Source: Rhabdornis inornatus
Lineage: Eukaryota > Chordata > Aves > Passeriformes > Rhabdornithidae
Direction of reading: 5' to 3'
Assembly: GCA_013397075.1 (NCBI GenBank)
Contig: VWZS01004484.1
Span: forward strand, 930,001 to 994,000
DNA: 64,000 bases
The notes beneath the pieces were generated by a model. That model worked only from the letters and a program-made list of their open reading frames with translations, was not told where the DNA came from and did no database searches. Numbering within the stretch: position 1 is the stretch's first letter; every line of letters starts with the position of its first letter. Below, piece after piece: positions 40,001 to 52,000 of the stretch. Made by a program: the position numbers and the translations under genes.

Positions 40001-43000
40001 GATGCTGGATATTCTATTTGCTTGGGTGATACTAGTGCTCTTATCTTCCTCCTCCTCTACAAATTTTCTCAGAAAGCTAGGGTGTAGTTGTAAGGGACAT
40101 TCACTCTAGATCTACAGAAATTTCTTGGTTTTGGTAATAAGTGTGGCTTTTTCATGCACATCTGATGCAAGTGATACAACTTATGTGTCTTGCAGGTGTT
40201 GGGCTGTTGTTGTCTAATGAAAGTACTTTATTCCAAAAGAACAAATGTCTCAGAGTGTTTCTCACTCTCCTTCCCTCCTTATAAACTCTGTCCTGCTCTT
40301 GTTGCCCATCTGCATGCTGAAAAATCCTATCCTATTTCATTAGATGAGATAACTTATTCTCCTTAAATATTGCCCTCTCATTTGCTGCCCCTGTGATCCA
40401 GGAGGGAAGGCTCTGGCAGGGTTTCAAGCATGAGAGGCTGAACAAAATACCGTGGTAGCAGACAACTTGGAGTGGTTGGTTGGCTCAAGATGCAGTGATT
40501 GGTCTTGAAGAAGACCTTGTGAACTTGCTGGCCTCTGTCTGCTGACATCCAGGTTTCTGGATTTTTTTTCAAGGAACGCACTGCTTGTGTGAGGTTCTGG
40601 AATCTGTGTGTCTGGAAGAATAGGAGCCAGTCTGTTTTGCTCGTGGCTGGTCCAGCATTTTGCTGGGTGCTGGGAGAGCTGATGGTTCAAGAAGGGCAGG
40701 GTTGAGACAGGAATAAGGGTGAATGGTATGGAGCACATTTTGGTTTAGTTATTGAGAAAGCTGGCATATCTTCCTGGGAATGATGGGGAAACAGGTCAAA
40801 AGAAAAAAGCAAAATTGAATGCCAATTGTATTTGATTGCTCTCTGCCCTTCACTACAAAATGGAAATGAAATCCTGTCAAGAAGTACTAAGTAGGCTCTA
40901 TTTGTTACTGGGTTTGTTTTCAATTCTTTTAACCTTTACTAAGACATAGGTTGTCAGCAAGTACTTGTGTGAGAAAAGCTGCCTTGAAACAGGAGCCAGG
41001 GAAAAGAAAAACAGTAAAGTTTAACCATTTCATAACTGCCCAGTGGATTTTGTGGAAAACAAATCTGCAGAAGTTTGGTTCTTTGCCCAATGCAGTCTTC
41101 TCAGGTGGATTATTTTTTCCCTCAGCAAAATTCAGTGGCTGTATGCATAAGAGGTTTCAATTGCATCGATTCTTCCCATGTGCCAGTCCCATGTGGAGGG
41201 GATTTGAGTGGAATCACCAATAACGGAGGCTGAGTGTCCTCTGGGCTTATCTCACCCAGGCATTTGCTCACAATTCAACACTTGTAGTCATTGTGCCAGC
41301 TGGCGGGACAGTTTCCCTGACATAAATTGTCCATCCGTTCTGAGGGGCCTGAATACAAGGAGGTCTTTTGTGTGTAGAATGAATTCCTAACTTCAGGGAA
41401 AAGGGAGGAGTTTCTGAAGATCTAAATGGCACTTGCTTGTATGGGTTTTAGCATGGAACATTTCCTGGTGGACCTTGGGAGACTGAATTTGGTCATGACC
41501 CAGCTGAGGGAGGGCTGTAATTGCTGATTCCAGCTGGCCAAGCCCAACAATGTGAGCAGGTTGTTTGGGGCAGTATACCCTGAATCAAACAATGCTGAAC
41601 ATTTTCATGCCACTTCTACTGCCTCTCCAGGCACCCAGGACTTGCTCACTCCTTTGAATCTGTAATTGCAATACTGTCTTGAAGGCTTGTATGTGTGCTT
41701 GTGTACAGCAGAGAAAGGGATTAAAAGGTTTATCATCCTGAAATGTCAGAGGGGGCTGGTTATTGTGTCACCTTGTCACTTGGTGGTGAGTAGCTCCATG
41801 CCTCAGAAAAGATGCAGTTTTATAATGAGTGGCTCATGATTTTGGGCTCTGGATGCTTTAAACACATGTCAGGTTGCACTATTGGAGTGCTAAACTCATG
41901 GTCACTGCTTCCAGCATCTGGAGTTCCTCCTGCAAAACAGATCTGCCACTTTTCAGTACACACAGGGAAATCCTGTCTGACACTTGGCACTATCAGACAG
42001 TTCTAAGCCAAACTGAGCTGCAGGTCAGTACTGGCTTCTAGGAAAGGAGAACAATGTCATTTTGTCTTCTAAATGTGATGTTTAAAACTGCCTTTCACCT
42101 GGTTATTGCTGTCACCATTTCTTAGTGTAATAGCTGTATATGTTCATTCAGCCCAGCAAGACATGAAAGCAGCCTGGGCTGTTTATCTGTGCTAGAAAAA
42201 GGCTCTGCAGCCTCAAAGAACTACCAGGCTTTTAAGCACAGTATCTATGTTCAGTGTGAACGGTGGGGAGACACATTTCCACACTGTGTCAGCTGGTCTT
42301 GGGTAAACTCCATTCTTCCAGCAGTATTCACCCAGCAAGGCACTGCACAGCCACTCTCTGTGCATTAACTGCATTCCTCCTTAATGCCATTAACTGCACT
42401 GCTTACGCTGCCAGCTGCCATAAATGTATTTTTCAAGTTGCTTGCTCAGTTGGGAGGGGTTTGAATGCATTTTCCTGGCCTGCCATGTAAAATTGGAGAT
42501 GAAAAAGGGAGGGTCCTTGCCATTTAGCAGGAGGAGTTCCCAGGGAAAAGGTTTTCATGCTGCCCAGAGTGCAGTTGGCATGTGCTGTGCCTTTAGCTGA
42601 GCTGGAGTTTTCACAAGGAGCTGTGGGAGACCTTGTCAGGAAACAGGGATCATAGTTCAGTTATAGTGGAGAGCAAAAGAAGTAGTTCTTTTCTGGGGCA
42701 AGCAGCCTGTGACCCGGCCTTTCATCTAAAGCAGAAAGTTGTGTGTGTGAGTGAAAGCACATGCTCAGCCCCCTCATCATTCCCAGGATTCTTTTGAAAC
42801 ATTTCCTCCCCATCTTGATGAAGCCTGGACACAGGAGTTTTACTTCACACCAGAGGAATGCAGTAGAAAACTAGCCACCCCAATTCAAAAGAGCAGGGTA
42901 TTCCTGACGATTCAGCTGACACAGTTTAATGAGGTGACCTTCATTGTGGTCTCTGGCTTATTTTTTATCCCTTCTTGACTTAGGGAATGGCTGCTCTTAC

Positions 43001-46000
43001 CTGATGTTTTCCTATTTTCACTTGTCATTAAAGTCACCCAAAGAAATCCCACCAGGGCTGACTTTAAGTGTTAGATTTTGCTTTATCTTACCATGTGAGC
43101 TTAAAGAAAACTTTCTCATTAAGCTTATGACACTTTTGCTAGTGATACAGCTATGGTAGTAGTTGTGGGTTTTAGTTGCTCTTCATCCAAGATGTTAGTG
43201 AAGTTCTGGAATAGGCTGACAAGTTGCAGGTCAACACACTGGGGTATTCCTGCAGAAGGAGGAGGAAGTATTTGCTTCCCGGGCCCCTTACTTTTTACCT
43301 GAAAAGATGTGAAGTATATCCTGGGTTTGTTTATCATGGACCTGAAAAAGATGTTCGTATGTCTCCAGCCTATTGTCTTGTCTGTCTTGAGTTCCTGTGT
43401 GTGCACTTTGCTTCTACCTCGAGCATATTTTGCCTTCAGTGAGGAGTTCTCTTTGAGAAGAGCCCATGTAGTAGAGAAACAGGAAAGCTGTGAGGGTCGG
43501 GTCTGATTTGTACACAGGTTGCCTGCTTCTTACCTTCATTCCAATTCATGAGTAAAGCACTCCAAATACACAGGAATACTCCAAATAGACATTCATTTCT
43601 TTTACTGGGCAGGAAGGGGAGGGAATGCCTGAGCTAAGTTAGTGCTGAGTGTTGATCCTTTGGAAGAAAGCAGTTTGGCATTAATGGTGGTTGACGCTTG
43701 CTTCTCACTTGTTTTCTGTGTGTAAGAAAATCTCATTAAATAGTCAACCCCTAACCAACAGTGAGCTGGTACTGAGCAAGAGCCACGATTGTGAATGTCT
43801 GGCTTCCAGTCTTGTGCTTGGGTGATCCATAACTGCACACATGATATAAATAGAAAAGGGTATTTTGTAGAAAGTATGGGGGGCTTGTATCTGTATAATG
43901 TCCCAGCTGTCCTGCATGTCACACACAGACAATATTATTTGGTGGGCAGTTTAAACACCAGATTGGTCTTTTTCTGTTCTTGGGTGTTGTGATTGACACT
44001 GGCCAAATGCCAGGTATCCACGAAAGTCATTTGTGTACTTTCTTTTGTTGCAGTTCAGCAGAGGAGAGGGGGGAAAAAAATTAACAAAGGGCTCATGAGT
44101 TGAGATAAGGACTGGGAGAAAACACTTTAAGAGCAATACAGGTTTTAAAGTTTAATTTTAAACTTAGAAAGTAAATATGTTATTAACAGAGTCAAAGGAG
44201 GACAATGAGAAATAAAATAAGCCTTTAAAACACCTATTTTCCCCCAGCCTCTCCCTCTTTCCCACCAACAATTCAGGAAGACAGGGCATGGGGTTTTAGT
44301 TTTAGTCAGTTCATCACTCGAGATCTTTTTCTGTTTGCTCAGGGAGAGGAGTCTTTCCTCTGCTATGCCATGGAGTCCCTCCCACGGGCAAACAGTCATC
44401 CCAAAGCTGTTGTGGTGCGGGCCATTCGTCCATGGGGTGCAGTCTTTTAAGGAAAGGCTGCTCTAGTTTGGGAGCAAGGGCTTTTTCTCTATCTCTGGAA
44501 GCAGGGTCCCTCCCTTTTCTCTGTTCGGGTCTCCCACTAGACTACAGCTTTCTCTAACACCCACCCACTGCACTTTTCCCACAGGCTGCGAGTGGATCTC
44601 TGCATCCCCTGTGGCCTTCATGCATTACATGAAGTTTGGGACAGTTTGTTTCACCATATTCCTCACCACAGCCTGCAGAGGAATCTCGGCTCTGACACTT
44701 GAAGCATCTCCTCCCCCTCCTTCTTTTCCACTGGCCTTGGTGTTGCCATGTTGTTTTCCCTCACATGTCCTCACTTCCTCCTTTTCTCTGACTGGAAGAA
44801 AAGCTGCTGCTCGTAGGTACCACTGCCAGCGAGTGCCACTGATTCAAAGACTCTCACAAGATCGCACAGCACCGAGAGGTTGATCTCGTGTAGGTTCTGT
44901 CGGGGAAATTGCTCGCCGTGCTCCCGCTGCCGGCCGAGCAGCCCCGCCACCATTGCGCGGCAGCGGCGGCTCCGCGGCGCTGGCGCTGTCCAAGGCCTCT
45001 CTCCATGCGGGTGCCGGGCAGGGGAAGCCGCTGGCCCTGCCCTTGTGCCTGCGGCACCGCTGGCTGGGGGTGGCCAGGCAGGCAAGGCTCGCTGTGGCCG
45101 CCCCGAGATGGCGCCGGCCCGGGCATATGGCCGTGAGCCGTGCCGGGGATGGTTCCCGGCGGCGGCGCTTCGCCAGCCCTGGGAGAAAACCTGTGTGCCT
45201 GCTGTTTGGATTTTCTTCTTAAATAGGTCATTACAGAGGGGTCACCAACCTCTCTAATTGGGCCTGCAGCATGTCCATATCCAGAGCCATCAGAGATTGG
45301 CTCTGTTGGAGGCTTCTAGCAGCTTCTCACAGAAGCTACCCCTGTGGGCCCCCTGCTAACGAAAACCAGGCTGTGCCAAACTAACACACCTGGGGCATAT
45401 AATTTTTCAGGTACTGTATATCTTGATTTTTACTTTAGTTTTTTTTCAGGTATGTTGGTTTCCCTTTGCTGTGCTTCTGCTACTTTGGTTCCTCCCTCAT
45501 GCCGGCCAGGCTTTGGGTGTGACGTGCCTAATGCAGGCTGGCCCCTGGCCTAATCACCGAGGGGCCTGCAGGGCAGAACCCTGCTTCGTGACCTAATTCA
45601 TGGCTGTTGGGTTGTACATGTGTCCTTGGAGGACATTCTGTTCTTGGTGTGTGGTGCCTCTGGTCTGCTCTCACTTATGAAGGAGGTGAACACTTCAGCA
45701 AGTGCCAGGCCTCATGTTAAAATTTAACATGGTACAGTTCATAAATTTTACAAGTTGAGGTTAAATCCATGTGACTTCTACAGGCTGAAAAATCCTGTTT
45801 CTCAATCAGCTGAAACTCTTCTAGTAGCTTTTTTTTTTTTTTTTTTAATCAATAAAAGTTCGGTGGTGGCTGCAAGTTCTGCTTAGAGCACTGTTTTTCT
45901 TGGAAGTGGTGGGAGCATAAAAGAGTGTGGCAGGGACTAAACATCCGAGGTTTTATTCCAAACAAACTCAGCATTTTAACGTTGTTTTAGCAAGCTCCCT

Positions 46001-49000
46001 ACATGCTCCAGGGTATCCTGATCGTACACAGTCTGCTTGCTGAAGTGGAGCAAGAACAGCTGGTACACAGCTGTGTGCCTCCTCCTGGGAACCCTTGGCC
46101 AGCCCCTTGGCCAGTGTGGATAGCAGATGAAGGTGGCTGAAGAGTGTTGTGGTCCTTTTCTCCTAATGGGCTCTCTCAAGGATGTGACTTCGCTGGGCAG
46201 TTGGTTTATGTGCATGGGGGTAGATGCTCAAGTCACTGGAGAAGAGTCATGAGGGAGGATGAGGTGCTGACTGCCACTGACCGGTTATGAGAGGAACAGA
46301 GGGCAAGGAGGTGGACTTTCTTTTATCCTTCTAGGAAATGGAGAACATGGGTAGCTTGTAAATCGTTGCACTCTGATCTGAAAAATGCCTTGGTGACTTT
46401 AGTCAAATGATGCGGGAAACTTAAATCTCATTTTGTTTTTCCCAGGGAATGAGTAGAAGAGGGCTGTAGACAGTAGGTTCGGTGCTGGAGAAAAAGCTTT
46501 GTGAGCTGTGAAAAGAGATTGTGGTATTGTCTATTTAGGGAGGAAGCAGAGGTACAAACCGGGCACTATAGTGTGACTTGTTCTTCTCTGGTTAATACTT
46601 GTTTCTCCCCTGCATATATTTGGAGAAATATTATCAAGTGTCATGATTAACTTGGGCCTGGCCTTAAATACACACAAACTACTCATGGATCTGATACAGC
46701 CTGTCATCTGTTAGGGATGTATGCGGAAGAGAATTGCAGCTTCTGAAATGTGTTTGCAGAGAAGCTTGTAGGTCTCTTTATTTGTCTATTCAGCCTGCCC
46801 TCAACTTCTGCTCTCAGTTTGTTCAGCTTGTCTTTGCTTGGAGATACAGTACTGGACTGAAAGAGACACTTCAGGTGTTGCTGGACACGCTTATCTTTCT
46901 GGATAATGCTGGGAGATGTTTCTCCAGGGAGAGAAATGCAGTGAAGCTGTTTCCATTCTTTCTCAGTTTTGAGTCTTTCTCACGTCTCCTCTCCCCCACA
47001 GGAAAAGCCTTTGACATCACATATGTGCGCCTCAAGTTCCACACCAGCCGGCCCGAGAGCTTTGCCATCTACAAGCGCACACAGGAGGACGGCCCTTGGG
47101 TTCCCTACCAGTACTACAGTGGATCCTGTGAGAGCACCTACCGCAAAATCAACCGTGGCTTCATCCGCACTGGGGAGGACGAGCAGCAGGCGCTCTGCAC
47201 CGATGAGTTCAGCGACATCTCCCCTCTCACTGGAGGCAATGTGGCCTTCTCAACTCTGGAGGGCCGTCCCAGTGCCTACAACTTTGACAACAGCCCTGTG
47301 CTGCAGGTATGTGAGCAGGACTATGTCAGTTAGGTGGTCTGAGAGTTTAGTGTTCCTGTTGAGTCACTGTGGATGGTGACTTTGTGCTGACTGGGCTGCA
47401 CTACAGCCCTCACTCACAGTGAAAGGCCCTTGTACAGCTAAGCTGGGCTGGACAATCCACAGAGACACTTTTGAAGGAAGAGTTGAACTCTTGAGTCTAT
47501 TGATAGTAAATTTATAATACGAGAAAGCAAACCCGGTGGTGTTAAGGGTGATTTGCCAGTAGGCATCATGGAAGTCTTCAGAGGATTAATGTAAATCTCT
47601 GCTAGCCTAGAAAGCAACTGTGGACATTCTGCTTTTGTTTCAGATACAAAGACAGAGGAAGGTAAAGTCTCAGTCCAGTTAATATTTGAGAATCTTCATG
47701 TATATTTCAAGCAGTAAAAGTAAGAAATATGAGGTTTTTCTAAATACATAAAGCATTACAGGAATCCCTACGCTGTTCTCTTACATGTGTGTTGAAGCAG
47801 AGGAGTTTGATTTTATCCTTGGTATTTTTCTCTTACAAGTGGCTTGGCAAGGGGGTTTTGGCAAGGGTTCTTTGTTGTTGAACGTCTTAGAATTTTTTTT
47901 CGCATTCACAGGTGTGGTTGGGTAGTGGTCAGGAGCATATTAGGAGCACCACTTTATCTGATTTACTTGCCATTTTTTGTTTTTTGCTTGATGACTTCTC
48001 CAGTTTATATTGCAACAAGGAGCTAAAGCTGTGGGGTTTGCCTCACTAGGGCTCGCTGTCTTCCTTTCAGAGCTGTAATTGCCATCACTTCCCTTTGCTC
48101 TTAGAGTAGCTCTTGGAGTAGTAGTCTCTCTTAGACTGAGACGAGCACACAGCAGGCTCAGGGCTTGCCTCTCTCCGATTCCCAGGCAGGAGAGCAGAAT
48201 CTGGTGGGGTTGCTTCTGCAAACTAAAGTGAAATGAAAAAATAAGATTAATGGGAAAGGACAAAGAACTTCTGAAGTGGAAAAGAACCTGTTTGGCCACC
48301 TCACTGGTGTAGCCAACTCTTGCAGAAAACCATGTCTTATCATTAAGGTGAACAAGGAGATTTCAAGTTAGCAATGTGTATAATTTTCTGATAAACTTCT
48401 CTGTGTAAGGAATAGAGAGCTTAACACCATTTTCCTAAAATATGTACCAACCCCTGGTGTTGCTTTTCAGAACTGAAGTAAATGTGTGTATTGTCATTGG
48501 TATTTCCATGTGTTTACATCAGTGTTTGTAATTCAGTAAATAAACACTATGTTACTGGCTGAGCAGGGACACAGGTGCTGTGCAGTTGTACATACAGGGA
48601 TGTTTCTTTGTGTTCTTTTTTATGGTGTTTGAAGGAAAATAGCTTTTTAAAGGTTATAATAAAACTAAGGAGGTGCCAACGTCAGTGGCTTGTAGAAGGT
48701 GATATGAAGTTTGGCAACAGGCTGTGTGTGCTGGCTGCTGCTGCACAAGGGCAGGGCAGTGTGTTACAGATGCTGTGTAAATATTATGAAAAACTCTTGT
48801 GTTGCAGGTCAGGTCTGTCTGTCTGTCTTCCTCAGCCCTCCCCATCCTCACTCATTTGTCTGCCTTTATCTTTTAGTCTGGTGCAATATGTCTGCAGACA
48901 AATGTACCCTAAAGCTTTTCCCATTGGTGCTGCATAGCTTTGCAGGAAAACTGCAGCCAGACAGATATGCACAATTAGCAAGCTGACATAATTGCCTGCC

Positions 49001-52000
49001 CTGCAGTTTTTGCTGGTGAGGTTACTCAGTGCTTCCCAGTTGAAAGCAGTCAGGATGCAAAGAGGCATTGGAAAGGTTTCCAGAGAGGAGAAAGGATCAG
49101 GAAAGCCCATTTGAATGAAGAGGATGTGGCATAAGGCTTCTGGGGCAGGAGCCTGTGAGCTCCCGAGGTGCAGAGGGGAAAACGATGAAGAAGGAACCAG
49201 CTGCTGGTGAATGACTTCGTTAATAGAACTGCTAATGACTGGTATTCTCTCAAGGGAGAGGGTGTTTCATCTGATGGGATTTCTGTCTGCTCCAGGAATG
49301 GGTGACGGCTACAGATATTAGAGTGACCCTCAACCGTCTGAACACATTTGGAGATGAAGTTTTCAATGACCCAAAAGTTCTCAAGTCTTACTACTATGCA
49401 ATTTCTGATTTTGCTGTGGGTGGTAGGTGAGTAGACAATAAAACTCTATGCTTGCTAAAGTTTTTGGTTGGTTTTACTAGACTGCTTTAAAGATACTGAT
49501 TGTATTCACATCATACCAATAGGCTCTTGTCTTTACTGACTGTCCTAAATCAAGAATGCATTAGAATGAATTTTCCATAATTTGCAAATATTGTGTATAA
49601 GCTTTTGTAGCTATAACTTCAGGGCTGGCAGAGATCTTTTTTTTCCTTGATTAGATGAAATAGTAAGTGATTCGAGAGGGTAAATGGTAAAAAGAGTAAC
49701 TGAAATGAAAAACAAAAGAAGATAATTTTTTCTGCTCTGAGATTTGTGTCGTTTTTAATGTGCTTTTAAATTGTTCTATGCCTGTATCTGTGCTCTAGAA
49801 TAACAGTAAGTAGAAAATCTCAGTGTCTCTACTTCACATATATTGAAGAAGCTATCTTCTTTTGAGGTCTTGAACACAGTGCAACATGGTTGTGGTTGTC
49901 CATTGCTTTTGCCAAAGTCTATTGTAGAATGTTTAAACCTTAAGTAGTTGATGATAAAATGTTTTAATAAACGGAGACATGAGACCCCACTGCAGGGTTT
50001 TGAACTGTTTGCGTATGGTGGTCCTGAGACTGGGGTTTGGCCACATGGGGATTTGTATTGACTGCACCACCAGTCTGGAGGTCCCTGTATTATTCACTTT
50101 TGTGCTATTTAATTTCACAATAGCCCACACCCAGTGAACATACGGTGTTCTGGGCTCTCACAAGACAGAAGTTGTGGAAAATTTGCTGACATAAAGCCAG
50201 CTAAATCTTTGCTTCTCCTTCTTAGGTTAGTCTGAAGGCTGCAAAGGAGTTAGTTAACTTTCTTCCCTTTCTAAATACCTGCCTAGAGCAGGCTGCACCT
50301 TTTTGTTTCATAGAATGGTTTGGTTTGGAAGGCACCTTCAGAGATCATCCAACCTCCCTCGTGGGCAGGGACACCTTCCGCTATCCCAGGTTGCTCCAAG
50401 CCCTGTCCAGCCTGGCTTTGGACGCTTCTGGGGATGGGGCAGCCACACCTTCTGTGGGCAAGCTGTGCCAGTGTCCCATTACCTTAATTGAAGAACATTG
50501 ATTCCTTATATCCAATCTAAATGAAAATTTGAGAGATGTTTAAAATTAGTGTCCCTTGTCCCGTCACTACAGACCCTGATAAAAAGTTTCACTGTATCTT
50601 GTAAACCCATTTTAGATATTAGAAGGCCTCCATAAAATATCCATGAAGCTCCCTCTTCTCCAGGCTGAATGACAGCAGTTGTGTTCTCTGTTTTGTTGTA
50701 ATCATCTACCTTAAAATTTCTCTCATCTCAGATTTTGAGATCTGGGCCCTGTTTTTTGGTGTTGCTTTTTGAGTGACCTGGAGCCCTGGAGTTTTAATAC
50801 CCGTTCCTTACCTCTCCTGAACCAGGTGCAAATGCAACGGGCATGCAAGTGAGTGTGTGAAGAATGAGCTTGGGAAGCTGGTCTGCAGCTGCAAGCACAA
50901 CACCATGGGGGTGGACTGTGAGAAGTGCCTTCCTTTCTTCAACGACCGCCCCTGGAGGAGAGCGACCGCGGAGAGCGCCAATGAGTGCCTGCGTACGTGC
51001 GGCTGCACCGGGACAGCCTGTCTGGGGCAGGGGCCCCTGCCTCTGCTGCCAGCCACAACCTGGTCCTGCCTGGTTTAACTTGTCTCACTTACAGTTAGCC
51101 AGCACAAAGCACAGTTCATGGGACTGTTGGTCATTCCACTCCTGTCCTGTGAGAGCTTTCTGGTAGATCCCTAGGAATGGGCATCTCCTTTCTGGAGAAG
51201 GATGGGAACCACCTTTAGGAAAGAGGTTTCCTGCAAAAATGTACAGGCTTGTACTTGGAGACCCATGGGAAAAAAAATCTGTTTATGATGCTGGAGTATA
51301 ATCGCCCTTTCAAAAGCTCCTCATTTAGCATCAGCTGATTTTTGTGTTTGGATTACTGGTTTTTACATTTACTTGTTGATTATTTAATCTAATTTCTGGA
51401 CCACAAATGCAGGTCTCTCTCACGGAACACCAGTTAGCTTGGTGTTTTGTCCCAGACCACAGCTCCTGGTAGTTTACTTTATGGGGAAGCTTTTTCAGAC
51501 AGAGAAGTTTTCTTCCTGTCTGACCTGCGTGTGTCTAGATAGATCCCAGCTGTCTGTGGCTTCCCTCAGTGGGCTGGTGAAATTGGGATGTCCTGCTTTC
51601 TAGGGATTTGCCATCCAGGGGAGAAGCTCTCATTACAGCATGGTGTAGCCTCATGTTACCTTTTCATGCTTGTTTGGGTGACAGAGATCGGTGGTGCTGT
51701 ATGGGAGGACAACATTTTGGCTGCAAGTGACAGCCTCATGTTGAAAGAAGTGGGGTAGAAAGTACTGGTTTTCTTTTGGGCATTGATGAGACTGGTCTCA
51801 AGTTTGTTTCAGGTCTTGGAGTGGTTAAAAGCTCCTGCCCCAACTCCTGTGCAGCAGCACTGTGCTGGGTGGGTTTTGTGCTGTGGGGACAGGCTGGTCA
51901 CTGACAGCGCTCTGTCTTTGCAGCGTGCGACTGCAACGGGCGCTCCCAGGAGTGCTACTTCGACCCCGAGCTGTACCGCGCCACGGGCCACGGCGGCCAC

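Larger units (their letters stand above)
20348..43984 (+). other. LAMC1: LAMC1 intron 1, central part
   Basis: About 23.6 kb of intron. I recognise only an old CR1 fragment (27822-27990), a small hairpin (31232-31267) and the strong inverted repeat at 34756-34835. No coding region with splice logic or a family match is visible on either strand. Unclassified repeats are likely present. Confidence 0.6.

Noticed and set aside
44771..45257. Overlapping long frames on both strands
   Set aside because: They result from GC-rich, stop-poor sequence in the second LTR.
46734..47333. 199-codon open frame as a separate gene
   Set aside because: It is LAMC1 exon 2 with intron read-through on both sides; the splice sites at 47002 and 47306 are clear.
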